Source of the DNA: Anaeroglomus sp964630775
Lineage (GTDB): Bacteria; Planctomycetota; Phycisphaerae; Sedimentisphaerales; Anaerohalosphaeraceae
Reading direction: 5' to 3'
DNA: 64,000 nt
NCBI GenBank assembly: GCA_964630775.1
Contig: CAZVYY010000003.1
Span: 1 to 64,000 of the forward strand
This document shows, one piece after another, positions 35,765 to 44,330 of this stretch. The notes below the pieces were generated by a model. It saw nothing but the letters and a program-made list of their open reading frames with translations, made no database searches and had not been told where the DNA came from. The first letter of the stretch is position 1. Each line of letters opens with the position of its first letter. Both the position numbers and the translations under genes were made by a program.

Positions 35765-35793
35765 AGTATAGATTATACAAATGCATTTGTCAA
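35765..35793 (-). promoter_or_regulatory. Consensus-like sigma-70 promoter of the small RNA
   Basis: Minus strand: -35 TTGACA (35788-35793), 17-base spacer, -10 TATACT (35765-35770). Transcription start expected near 35758-35760. Confidence 0.82.
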
Positions 35794-36012
35794 AAAAGGC
35801 CGAAAAAGAATCCAGTTGGCTTACCGTAAACCATTGTATGGTAATTAGATATGATTTATTTAAGGGGAAATATTATTTCGGCTATGTTGTGACATGCTGC
35901 CCGGACTGTCAAAACAGGCGAGGGGGTGAAAACGAGTTTGACAGACTGAAGGAGGGCCGTTACAATGCGGTCGGAAAATGGACATGAACCTTAGCGAACG
36001 AAAGGATGCTCT

Positions 36013-36336
36013 ATGGCGGGCAATGTAATTGAGCTGACTGATGATACATTTGATGCGACGATTAATGGCGACATGCCGGTTCTGGTGGATTTCTGGGCGC
36101 CGTGGTGCGGGCCGTGCAAGATGCTGACCCCGGTCATTGAGCAGATTGCCAATGAATATGCGGGCAAGGCCGTGGTGTGCAAAATGAATACCGATGATCA
36201 GCGGCAGGCGGCGATTCAATTCGGCATCAGTGCGATTCCGACGATCATCCTGTTCAAGGATGGCCAGATGGTTAAGAAATGGGTTGGGCTGACGCAGAAG
36301 GCAGTTCTGACAGCGGCAATCGACGAAGCCATGTAA
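36013..36336 (+). CDS. trxA: Thioredoxin
   Basis: A 107-residue cytoplasmic protein-disulfide reductant. The active site WCGPC is at 31-35 (Cys32, Cys35), with the cis-proline in 'SAIPTIILFKDG' and the usual 'VLVDFWAPWCGPCK' strand-helix. Length matches bacterial thioredoxins exactly. AACGAAAGGATGCTC precedes the ATG. It is convergent with typA; the shared terminator region lies between them. Confidence 0.96.
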   Translation: MAGNVIELTDDTFDATINGDMPVLVDFWAPWCGPCKMLTPVIEQIANEYAGKAVVCKMNTDDQRQAAIQFGISAIPTIILFKDGQMVKKWVGLTQKAVLTAAIDEAM

Positions 36337-36346
36337 TATCCCGAAA

Positions 36347-36377
36347 CAAAAAGGGCCGGACAATCATGCCCGGCCCT
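36347..36377 (-). terminator. Terminator between trxA and typA
   Basis: AGGGCCGG (36352-36359) / CCGGCCCT (36370-36377) with a 10-base loop. The T-run is on the minus strand (typA side, from 36348-36352); on the plus strand it would only be a stem. Confidence 0.8.
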
Positions 36378-36419
36378 GTAAGTAGTGCATTCTGTGCTAA
36401 GTGACATGGAGGCAGGCTT

Positions 36420-38282
36420 TTAGTTCTGCTTTTTTCTTGCATCGCGTTTGCGGTCTGCTTCTTTGAGCAGGCGTTTTCTCATGCGAATGGTTTTGGGGGT
36501 GATTTCCACCAGTTCATCTTCCTGGATATATTCGAGGGTCTGCTCGAGGCTCAGACGACGGGGCGGCTTCACGCGGGCGTTGTCATCTTTGCCCGCAGCA
36601 CGCATATTGGTCAACTGTTTGGCTTTGACGGCATTGACCGGGATATCATTGTCTTTGCAGTGTTCGCCGACGATCTGGCCTTCATAGACCTGGTCGCCGG
36701 GTTCTACGAAGAACGTTCCCCGGTCGAAAAGGGCATCCAGCGCGTATGCAGTAACGATGCCCGGTTCAGTGGCGATCATGACGCCGGCCTGGCGCTGGGG
36801 AATGGAGCCTCGCATCGGTTCATAGCTTTCGAAGTTATGATGCAGGATGGCGCGTCCCTGGGTCGCGGTCAGCAGCCGGGCGTGCAGACCGAAGAGTCCG
36901 CGTGAGGGGATATTGAATTCCATGTGAATGTAGTTGTCGGCACCGGCTTTGGCGTCCACGCTGATCAGCTCGCTGCGGCGATCACCCAGCAGGCACATGA
37001 CAGCACTCTGACAATCTATCGGACAGTCCACGACCAGCCGCTCAATGGGTTCGTGACGCAGGCCGTCGATGTTGCGGACAATCACCTGGGGTTTGCCCAC
37101 GGTCAGTTCATAGCCTTCGCGACGCATGGTTTCCAGAAGAATCCCGAGGTGGAGCAGTCCGCGTCCGGAGACGAGAAATTCATCGGCAGTCTGACCCATT
37201 TCCACACGCAGTGCCACATTCACCTTGAGTTCTTTATCGAGACGATCTTTGACATGACGGCTGGTGACGTATTTGCCGTCACGGCCGGCAAACGGACCGT
37301 CATTGACCCGAAAGACCATATTCATTGTCGGCTCATCGACCGCAATGACCGGCAGGGCCGCGGGTTTGTCGGCACAGGCAATCGTATTGCCGATGTCGAT
37401 GGGGTCCAGACCTGCGATGGCACAGATATCCCCGGCCTCGCAACGGTCGGCTTGTTTTTTGCCCAGGCCGTCGAATTCATAGAGCTGGATAATTCTCTGC
37501 TGGGTATGTGTGCCGTTATTATCGATGACGGTGACGGTATCTGCCTGATGGACGGTGCCGGCAAAAATCCGCCCGATGGCGATCCTGCCGACATAGTCGG
37601 AATAATCCAGCGTGTTGACCAGCATTTGAAGAGGTGCGTCTGGATCGGCTTTCGGAGCGGGAATCTGGTTAATAATAGCGTCAAAGATGGGCTGCATATT
37701 ATTGTTGGGTTTGGCCAGATCCAGGGTGGCCCATCCGTGTTTGCCGGAGGAGAAGATAACGGGGAAATCAAGGGCGTCATCATTGGCATTCAGCGAGACG
37801 AACAAATCGAAGACCTCATTGACGGCATCGTTGGGACGTGCATCAGGGCGGTCGACCTTGTTAATGACCACGATGGGCTTTAACCCATGCGACAGTGCCT
37901 TGGATAAGACGAATCGTGTCTGAGGCATCGGGCCATCAAAGGCATCGACCAGCAGCAAAACCCCGTCGGCCAGTTTGAGTACGCGTTCGACTTCACCGCC
38001 GAAATCGGCGTGGCCGGGGGTGTCAATCAGGTTAATTTTGTATTCTTCGCCGTCAGGGTCTGTGTAGTTAATCGCGCAATTCTTGGAAAGAATCGTGATG
38101 CCTCGTTCGCGTTCGAGGGGGTTGGAGTCCATAATCAGACCATGCTGTCCACCGGCCAGCTTATCCAGTTCGGCGTCACGGAACATGCCGGACTGATATA
38201 AAAGCTGGTCCACCAGGGTCGTCTTGCCATGGTCAACGTGTGCGATAATTGCCACGTTACGAATGTGCTGCTGTACTGACAT
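36420..38282 (-). CDS. typA: Translational GTPase TypA/BipA
   Basis: 620 residues from ATG 38282 (an in-frame ATG at 38300 would add six). The G1 motif AHVDHGKTT is near the start, then DTPGHADFG (G3), 'NKVDRP' (G4) and a GTPase domain followed by EF-G-like domains III and V and the TypA-specific C-terminal domain. It binds the ribosome and is linked to 50S assembly and stress growth. The C-terminus is very basic (RMRKRLLKEADRKRDARKKQ). Transcribed alone, ending at the shared terminator. Confidence 0.96.
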   Translation of the reverse strand: MSVQQHIRNVAIIAHVDHGKTTLVDQLLYQSGMFRDAELDKLAGGQHGLIMDSNPLERERGITILSKNCAINYTDPDGEEYKINLIDTPGHADFGGEVERVLKLADGVLLLVDAFDGPMPQTRFVLSKALSHGLKPIVVINKVDRPDARPNDAVNEVFDLFVSLNANDDALDFPVIFSSGKHGWATLDLAKPNNNMQPIFDAIINQIPAPKADPDAPLQMLVNTLDYSDYVGRIAIGRIFAGTVHQADTVTVIDNNGTHTQQRIIQLYEFDGLGKKQADRCEAGDICAIAGLDPIDIGNTIACADKPAALPVIAVDEPTMNMVFRVNDGPFAGRDGKYVTSRHVKDRLDKELKVNVALRVEMGQTADEFLVSGRGLLHLGILLETMRREGYELTVGKPQVIVRNIDGLRHEPIERLVVDCPIDCQSAVMCLLGDRRSELISVDAKAGADNYIHMEFNIPSRGLFGLHARLLTATQGRAILHHNFESYEPMRGSIPQRQAGVMIATEPGIVTAYALDALFDRGTFFVEPGDQVYEGQIVGEHCKDNDIPVNAVKAKQLTNMRAAGKDDNARVKPPRRLSLEQTLEYIQEDELVEITPKTIRMRKRLLKEADRKRDARKKQN

Positions 38283-38317
38283 AAATTTTCCCGAAATCAT
38301 ATAACTTCTTTAATTAC

Positions 38318-38356
38318 AAAAAATAAAGGCCGAAAAGCATAATCGCTTTGCGGCCT
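38318..38356 (-). terminator. Terminator after the winged-helix gene
   Basis: Minus strand: AGGCCG and CGGCCT outer arms with inner AAAGC/GCTTT, followed by TTATTTTTT. It ends the 71-residue winged-helix gene before typA begins. Confidence 0.82.
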
Positions 38357-38477
38357 CATTGTCAATTTAAATCCGGCAAATTAATTTGTTGAACGCTGGG
38401 ATTCAGCGTTGTATGTAAAGATTGAGCCGGATTATATCTGAAATCTGCTTCAAACGCAAATATATTTCAGATGAAAT

Positions 38478-38693
38478 TTAGCAAGTACAGGCAGAAGCAA
38501 GACTTACAAGAATAGTTTTTCCTTTTTCCTGAAACACCAGCTTGTTTTCACGGGCAAGCCAGCCAATCGCCATGGCGGCTATCTGGGAATTCAAATCCGC
38601 TTTCTTTGCTAACGTAGATAAACTGACCGGTTCCTGGCTCTGGGCTAAATATTGCCATACGGTGCCCGCGGCCTGTCCAATTTTTTCCTGCAT
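38478..38693 (-). CDS. Winged helix-turn-helix protein (DUF2582-like)
   Basis: A 71-residue protein: 'GTVWQYLAQSQEPVSLSTLAKKADLNSQIAAMAIGWLARENKLVF' is the compact wHTH fold of the DUF2582 family. It ends in SLASACTC, with two C-terminal Cys. Most homologues are of unknown role and small enough to be DNA- or protein-binding adaptors. It has its own promoter (38746-38774) and terminator, so it is monocistronic. Divergent from glycogen phosphorylase. Confidence 0.85.
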   Translation of the reverse strand: MQEKIGQAAGTVWQYLAQSQEPVSLSTLAKKADLNSQIAAMAIGWLARENKLVFQEKGKTILVSLASACTC

Positions 38694-38745
38694 AATTCAT
38701 TCTCCCTAAAAAAACGACAGATTCCATTCACTACTCATTATAATC

Positions 38746-38774
38746 ATTATATACGGAATAATCGATTGTGACAA
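38746..38774 (-). promoter_or_regulatory. Sigma-70 promoter of the winged-helix gene
   Basis: Minus strand: -35 TTGTCA (38769-38774), 17-base spacer, -10 TATAAT (38746-38751). Confidence 0.75.
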
Positions 38775-38905
38775 GTTAAGAATTTACTTAATTTTTGAGG
38801 GAGTAAGCCTCTCGTTTTTTGAGGGATTTTTGCTGGATTGTCGACGTATCCGGACGTATGATGGGCTTACAAACATAAACTCCGATTCAGGGAAGGGATG
38901 ACGCT

Positions 38906-40606
38906 ATGGAAAATGAACGCAAAGTTGCTTATTTCTCGATGGAAATCGGAATTGAAGAGGGTATGCCGACGTACAGTGGTGGCCTTGGGATTTTGGCGGG
39001 GGATACCATTATGTCGGCGGCGGATATGAAGGTGCCGATGGTTGCGGTGACGCTGCTGCATCGCAAGGGGTATTTTTTCCAGAAGCTCGGGCCGGATGGA
39101 TGGCAGACAGAAGAGCCATCCGAATGGGTGGTGGAGTATTATGCTAAAGAACTGCCCAGCAGGGTGGAAGTGACCATTGCAGGACGGACCGTGCATATCC
39201 GGGCGTGGAGGTATGAGGTGCATGGTATTTCCGGATACAAAGTTCCCATTTACTTTCTGGATACGGACCTTGCGGAAAATACTCCAGAGGATCGTGCCCT
39301 GACGGATTATCTGTACGGGCATGGTGGGGATCCGGGGTATCGTCTGAGTCAGGAAATTGTGCTGGGCATTGGCGGAGTCCGAATGCTGCGTGCTCTGGGC
39401 TATACCGAGATCGATCGGTTTCACATGAATGAAGGCCATGCCAGTCTTTTAACACTGGAACTGCTGGATGAACATCTTCGTGTGGCCAAACGGTCGGATA
39501 TGACGGAAGAAGATATTATTGCCGTGCGTGAAAAATGCGTCTTTACAACCCATACGCCGGTGGCGGCAGGGCATGATAAATTCCCGTTAGACCTGGTCCA
39601 TAAAATTCTGGGCCGGCATCAGGCCATGCAGAATCCGGACATCTTTTGCTGCGATGATAAGCTCAATATGACCTATCTGGCATTGAATCTGAGCCATTAC
39701 GTCAATGGCGTAGCCAAAAAGCATGGCGAAGTCTCACAGCACATGTTTGCATCTTACGTCATCGATTCAATTACCAATGGGGTCCATGCTGCACGATGGG
39801 TTTGCCCGCAATTGGCGGATTTATATGACCGGCATGTCCCGGGATGGCGTGAGGACAATTTCAGCCTGCGGTATGCAGTCAGTATTCCCCAGGAACAATT
39901 TGCTGAAGCAAAGGCATCGGCCAAGCGGGAACTGATCGAATATGTCAATCGACAGGCCAATATCGGGATGGATGGAGATGTGCTGACGCTGGGATTTGCC
40001 CGGCGGGCGACCAGTTATAAACGGGCGGATTTGGTTTTTACAAACCCCAAACAACTGGTTCGGATCAGTCGGGAAGTCGGCAAAATACAGATTATCTATG
40101 GCGGCAAAGCCCACCCCAACGATACGGAAGGCAAAGAGTTAATCAAACGCATCGTCGCGGCGGCAGGACAACTGAAAAATGACCTGAAAATTGTCTATTT
40201 ACCTAATTATGATATGGCTTTGGCGAAATTGCTGGTTGCGGGAGTCGATGTCTGGCTGAATACGCCTGAGCCGCCGATGGAGGCCTCTGGGACCAGCGGG
40301 ATGAAGGCCGCCCTGAACGGAGTTCCTTCCTTGAGCATTCTGGATGGATGGTGGATTGAGGGATGTATCGAGGGAATGACAGGCTGGGCCATAGGCGAAA
40401 ATCACCGGCGGCGCAACGAACAGGGCGGAAACAGGGCCTCAGATGCGGTATCCTTATATGACAAGCTGACCAAAGTGGCAGATTTATATTATCATAATAA
40501 GCATCATTTTTATCGTATTATGACGATAACCGTGGCAATGAATGGGTCGTTCTTTAACACCCAGCGGATGATGCAGCAATACGTATTAAAGGCCTATTTT
40601 AGATAA
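38906..40606 (+). CDS. glgP: Alpha-glucan (glycogen/maltodextrin) phosphorylase
   Basis: A 566-residue GT35 enzyme, the short type (about 550-600 residues) rather than the 800-residue E. coli form. It begins 'KVAYFSMEIGIEEGMPTYSGGLGILAGD', the short-phosphorylase opening. The PLP-binding lysine is in ASGTSGMKAALNG (Lys467). It releases glucose-1-phosphate from glycogen using phosphate. Neither glycogen synthase nor a branching enzyme is in the window. The glucose-1-phosphate made could feed the rfbA step of the glycan locus downstream, although the two are not in one operon. Confidence 0.93.
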   Translation: MENERKVAYFSMEIGIEEGMPTYSGGLGILAGDTIMSAADMKVPMVAVTLLHRKGYFFQKLGPDGWQTEEPSEWVVEYYAKELPSRVEVTIAGRTVHIRAWRYEVHGISGYKVPIYFLDTDLAENTPEDRALTDYLYGHGGDPGYRLSQEIVLGIGGVRMLRALGYTEIDRFHMNEGHASLLTLELLDEHLRVAKRSDMTEEDIIAVREKCVFTTHTPVAAGHDKFPLDLVHKILGRHQAMQNPDIFCCDDKLNMTYLALNLSHYVNGVAKKHGEVSQHMFASYVIDSITNGVHAARWVCPQLADLYDRHVPGWREDNFSLRYAVSIPQEQFAEAKASAKRELIEYVNRQANIGMDGDVLTLGFARRATSYKRADLVFTNPKQLVRISREVGKIQIIYGGKAHPNDTEGKELIKRIVAAAGQLKNDLKIVYLPNYDMALAKLLVAGVDVWLNTPEPPMEASGTSGMKAALNGVPSLSILDGWWIEGCIEGMTGWAIGENHRRRNEQGGNRASDAVSLYDKLTKVADLYYHNKHHFYRIMTITVAMNGSFFNTQRMMQQYVLKAYFR

Positions 40607-40663
40607 AAGATGTAAGTATATAGGGCAGGTCTAAATATATTACCTCGATCCGCGTATTGTCTC

Positions 40664-40691
40664 TTGACATTTAGGACAAAATTCCTATATT
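40664..40691 (+). promoter_or_regulatory. Promoter of thrS
   Basis: -35 TTGACA (40664-40669), 16-base spacer, -10 TATATT (40686-40691). Predicted start near 40698 gives a leader of about 77 bases before the thrS ATG. No T-box was seen. Confidence 0.65.
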
Positions 40692-40774
40692 GTTATAATT
40701 TGTGTATGCTCACATTAGATGCGCCTTGGAATTGACGCAAACTGAGCAATTTCAGCTATTTATTGGAAAGGTCC

Positions 40775-42697
40775 ATGGCAAAAGTAAAACTCCCGAACGG
40801 GGCGGTGTTGGAGGCTCCAGACGGCACGAACGCGTATCAATTCGCCGAGATGATTGGCGCGGGTTTAGCCCGTGCAGCTCTGGCGGCTCGCATTAATGAT
40901 AAAATGGTTGATTTATCCACACCCATTGCCGGCGAAGTAAGCCTGCAAATCATTACCAATAAAGACGCCGAAGGGGTAGAGATACTGCGTCATAGCTGTG
41001 CGCATATTATGGCCGAGGCGATATGCAGCCTGTGGCCGAAGACCCGGCTGGTGTATGGGCCGACGGTAGCGGATGGCTTTTATTATGATGTGGACCTGGA
41101 TACCCCGATCCGGCCGGAAGATTTCCCGAAAATCGAATCGAAGATGGCCGAGATTATCAAATCCGACCGGCCATTTGAACGCATCGAGATGAATCGCGAT
41201 GAAGCCCGTCAGAAAATGGCGGGAGATGTGTATAAACTGGACAATATCGACCGTGCTACGGGGGATGTCATCAGTTTTTACCGGCAGGGAGACGGATTTA
41301 TGGATTTGTGTCGGGGGCCGCATATTCCGCGGACAGGGGTGATTGACCCGAAAGCGGTCAAAATTATGTCCGTAGCGGGGGCCTACTGGCATGGGGATGC
41401 CAGCCAGAAAATGCTGCAGCGGGTTTATGGAACGGTCTGGCGCAATAAAAAAGAGCTGGATGAACATATTACCCGGATAGAAGAGGCCAGAAAGCGGGAT
41501 CACCGTGTGATTGGCCGGCAGATGGATTTATTCAGTTTTCAGGATGAAGGGCCGGGCTTTGCGTTTTTGCACCCCAAGGGGATGGTGGTCTGGAATGAGA
41601 TTATCGACTTCTGGCGGATGATTCATCGCAAATACGGGTACTGTGAAATCAAAACTCCGATTATGCTTAATGAATCCCTGTGGCATCGCAGCGGACATTG
41701 GGACCATTATAAACAGAATATGTACTTTACCACGGTCGATGAGATGACCTACGCCATCAAGCCGATGAACTGTCCGGGCGGATTGCTGGTGTACAAATCC
41801 AACAAGCATTCGTATCGCGAGTTTCCGATGCGTGTTGCGGAACTGGGACTGGTGCACCGCTACGAGGCCAGTGGTCAGATGCACGGGCTGGTGCGTGTGC
41901 GGCAGTTTACCCAGGATGATGCTCATATTTTCTGCACTCCGGATCAGATCGAAAGCGAAGTCATCGGCGTCATTTCGCTGGTGCAGGAACTCTATTCAGC
42001 GTTTGGCTTCAAGGATTATCATATAGAGCTTTCGACCAAGCCGGAAGACCATATCGGGTCGGATGAAATCTGGGAGGTTGCAACCAATGCTCTGGCTGGG
42101 GCCTTGAAGCATAAGGGTCTGGCATACCAGATTAACGAGGGTGACGGGGCGTTCTATGGGCCCAAGATTGATTTTCATATTAATGACTGCATCGGGCGGT
42201 CGTGGCAGTTGGGCACCATTCAGCTTGACTTCTCGATGCCGATGCGGTTTGAGGTAACTTATACCGACAAGGACAACACGGAAAAGACGCCGGTGATGCT
42301 GCATCGTGCCATTCTCGGGTCACTGGAACGATTCCTGGGAATTCTGATTGAGCATTATGCGGGCAATTTTCCGCTGTGGCTGGCACCGGAACAGGTGCGG
42401 ATTATGCCCATCAGCGAAAAGACCAATGAGTATGCCATGAAGCTGGCCGAGACGCTCAAATGCCATGATTTCCGCGTCTCGACGGATTTGTCGGACGACA
42501 AGATCGGGGCCAAGATTGTCAAGGCCCATGGTGACCGTGTGCCTTATATGCTGGTTGTTGGCCCCAAAGAGGCCGAACAGAATGCAGTCAATGTGCGTAT
42601 GCGTCAGAGCCAGCAGACAGTGACGGTATCGGTTGACCAGTTTATCGCAAAAGCTAAGGAACAAATCGCACAAAAAAGCGATCAATTAGGCATGTGA
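40775..42697 (+). CDS. thrS: Threonyl-tRNA synthetase
   Basis: 640 residues from ATG 40775, where GGAAAGG is 3 bases upstream. The N-terminal TGS domain is 1-62, the editing domain is about 65-220 with the HxxxH motif in 'RHSCAHIM', and the class II catalytic core is about 240-530 with 'MNCPGGLLVYKS' and the arginines of motifs 2 and 3. The C-terminal anticodon-binding domain is about 535-640. It charges tRNA-Thr. The order thrS-infC-rpmI-rplT-pheS is the classic translation cluster. Confidence 0.97.
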   Translation: MAKVKLPNGAVLEAPDGTNAYQFAEMIGAGLARAALAARINDKMVDLSTPIAGEVSLQIITNKDAEGVEILRHSCAHIMAEAICSLWPKTRLVYGPTVADGFYYDVDLDTPIRPEDFPKIESKMAEIIKSDRPFERIEMNRDEARQKMAGDVYKLDNIDRATGDVISFYRQGDGFMDLCRGPHIPRTGVIDPKAVKIMSVAGAYWHGDASQKMLQRVYGTVWRNKKELDEHITRIEEARKRDHRVIGRQMDLFSFQDEGPGFAFLHPKGMVVWNEIIDFWRMIHRKYGYCEIKTPIMLNESLWHRSGHWDHYKQNMYFTTVDEMTYAIKPMNCPGGLLVYKSNKHSYREFPMRVAELGLVHRYEASGQMHGLVRVRQFTQDDAHIFCTPDQIESEVIGVISLVQELYSAFGFKDYHIELSTKPEDHIGSDEIWEVATNALAGALKHKGLAYQINEGDGAFYGPKIDFHINDCIGRSWQLGTIQLDFSMPMRFEVTYTDKDNTEKTPVMLHRAILGSLERFLGILIEHYAGNFPLWLAPEQVRIMPISEKTNEYAMKLAETLKCHDFRVSTDLSDDKIGAKIVKAHGDRVPYMLVVGPKEAEQNAVNVRMRQSQQTVTVSVDQFIAKAKEQIAQKSDQLGM

Positions 42698-42764
42698 TTT
42701 TTCATTCGGCGGTGAATGAAAAATGAAGACCATAAAAACAATATAAAATGGAAAGGCAGCAGCT

Positions 42765-43361
42765 ATCAGTACAGAAGGTTTCCGCATCAATGAAAAGATT
42801 CGCATCAGCCCGGTTCGGCTGATTGACGAATCGAACAGTCAGGTGGGCGTTGTGACGATTCAAATCGCACTGGATAAGGCACGCGAAGCGGGTCTTGATC
42901 TGGTGGAGGTGTCGCCGAATACCCAGCCGCCTGTTTGTCGGATAATGGATTACGGCAAGTTCCTCTATCAGCAGAAGCGCAAAGCCAAGCTGAGCCAGAA
43001 AAAGCAGCATGTGATGGAATTAAAGGAACTTCGGATTCGTCCCAAAATTGACGATCATGACCGGGATATCAAGATTAAGCATGCCGAGGAATTCCTGCTG
43101 CGCGGCGACAAAGTTCAGTTTACGATGATGTTCCGAGGCCGCGAGATGATGTATGTAGATCACGGTAAAGAAGTGATGAACTATATCATCGAGCGATTGC
43201 AGGGATGTTCCAAGGTGGAGCGTCCGGCGGACTTGCTGGGCAAACGCATGACGCTGATTCTGGTTCCTTCCAAAGCAGCGGGAACTCCTGCAGCGGGGCA
43301 GCCTGTACAAAAGGGACCTGAACCCTCCGGATTAAATATCGAATTAAAGACAAAAGCCTGA
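42765..43361 (+). CDS. infC: Translation initiation factor IF-3 (ATC start)
   Basis: 198 residues if started at ATC 42765, eight bases after a GGAAAGG ribosome site (42750-42756). From there the protein reads STEGFRINEKIRISPVRLID, the normal IF-3 N-terminus, and a stop lies in frame at 42744. No ATG, GTG or TTG is available in frame before 42843; that GTG would delete 26 conserved residues. Rare AUU/AUC/AUA starts are a known feature of infC, allowing IF-3 to repress its own translation. The linker and C-terminal domain (IRPKIDDHDRDIKIKHA) follow. Confidence 0.93.
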   Translation: MSTEGFRINEKIRISPVRLIDESNSQVGVVTIQIALDKAREAGLDLVEVSPNTQPPVCRIMDYGKFLYQQKRKAKLSQKKQHVMELKELRIRPKIDDHDRDIKIKHAEEFLLRGDKVQFTMMFRGREMMYVDHGKEVMNYIIERLQGCSKVERPADLLGKRMTLILVPSKAAGTPAAGQPVQKGPEPSGLNIELKTKA

Positions 43362-43379
43362 GAAATCGGCTTTTGTTGA
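43350..43379 (+). terminator. Weak terminator or attenuator at the infC stop
   Basis: ACAAAAGCC (43350-43358) / GGCTTTTGT (43368-43376), perfect, 9-base loop, overlapping the infC stop codon. T-richness after the stem is modest. A new promoter begins 20 bases later. Confidence 0.5.
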
Positions 43380-43397
43380 TTCCGGGTAGTTTTTTTG

Positions 43398-43426
43398 TTG
43401 ACCTTATGGTGCAAAGCGGGTATAGT
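43398..43426 (+). promoter_or_regulatory. Internal promoter of rpmI-rplT
   Basis: -35 TTGACC (43398-43403), 17-base spacer, -10 TATAGT (43421-43426). Gives the two ribosomal protein genes expression independent of thrS-infC. Confidence 0.6.
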
Positions 43427-43489
43427 ATTCCGCTTTCCAGTACGAATTTGACTATGATTTTCGTAAACTCTTAAAGAGGAAGAAGTTAT

Positions 43490-43684
43490 ATGCCGAAAAT
43501 GAAAACCCACAAGGGATTAAAGAAACGCGTCAAGATTACCGGCACCGGCAAGGTGAAACGCCATCGCTGCAATGGCGGTCATCTGCTGAGCAACAAGAGC
43601 AGTCGCAAGCTGCGTTCGATTAAATCGACAGCGATTGTCGAAGGCGCCAAGGCTCGTGCGATCCGGACACTGCTGGGTGCATAA
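43490..43684 (+). CDS. rpmI: Ribosomal protein bL35
   Basis: A 64-residue basic 50S protein beginning PKMKTHKGLKKRVKITGTGK, with the RHRCNGGHLLSNKS-type middle. AGAGGAAGAAG precedes the ATG. Lies between infC and rplT as in most bacteria. Confidence 0.97.
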   Translation: MPKMKTHKGLKKRVKITGTGKVKRHRCNGGHLLSNKSSRKLRSIKSTAIVEGAKARAIRTLLGA

Positions 43685-43792
43685 GCGTTTCGCAGCGTAA
43701 CAAAATTAAAATAAAGCAACCCGCTTCCCGGCTCCATCAGCTGCCGTAGTGGGTGTAATCGATGTAACCAAGTTCAGAAAGGAAAAGCTGGT

Positions 43793-44149
43793 ATGCCAAG
43801 AGTACGTCAGGGACATGCGCGTCATCAGTCCAAAAAGCGCGTTTTAAAGGCCGCAAAGGGGTTTTACGGCCCAAGGAAAAATCAGATTCGTCTGGCCAAA
43901 GAAGCGGTGGTTCGCGCCAACGTGTACAGCCGCGTCGGCCGTCGCCAGAAAAAGCGTTTATTCCGCGAGATGTGGATTGTCCGTCTGAATGCGGCCTGCC
44001 GTGAACGCGGGATCCGCTACAGTCTGCTGATTAACGGATGCAAGAAGGCGGCGATTGAATTAAACCGCAAGATGCTCAGCGAGATAGCGATTGCTGATCC
44101 GGCCGGTTTTGACAAGATTGTCGAAAAGGCGCTGGCTGCAGCAAAATAG
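43793..44149 (+). CDS. rplT: Ribosomal protein bL20
   Basis: A 118-residue 50S protein that binds 23S rRNA early in assembly. It begins PRVRQGHARHQSKKRVLKAA and contains 'GFYGPRKNQIRLAKEAV' and 'GCKKAAIELNRKMLSE', typical of bL20. AAAGGAAAAG precedes the ATG. A terminator downstream separates it from pheS. Confidence 0.97.
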   Translation: MPRVRQGHARHQSKKRVLKAAKGFYGPRKNQIRLAKEAVVRANVYSRVGRRQKKRLFREMWIVRLNAACRERGIRYSLLINGCKKAAIELNRKMLSEIAIADPAGFDKIVEKALAAAK

Positions 44150-44184
44150 CATTTTATCAAACGAAATCATCACGACAGAGAACT

Positions 44185-44231
44185 GCCTTCGGCGCTAAGA
44201 TTAAAATTATCGCTGAAGGCTGTTCTTTTTT
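44185..44231 (+). terminator. Rho-independent terminator of rplT
   Basis: GCCTTCGGCG (44185-44194) / CGCTGAAGGC (44211-44220), followed by TGTTCTTTTTT. Confidence 0.82.
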
Positions 44232-44330
44232 ATACCCACAGGGTATAATTTGCCATGAGTTATCCCGGGCAACACAACCGCGACGACCTGCGATAATTCA
44301 GGTGAAATCAGGATAAGGATACACACGACT

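Noticed and set aside
35781..35987. 68-codon plus-strand frame before trxA
   Set aside because: It overlaps the small-RNA promoter and has no family resemblance or ribosome site.
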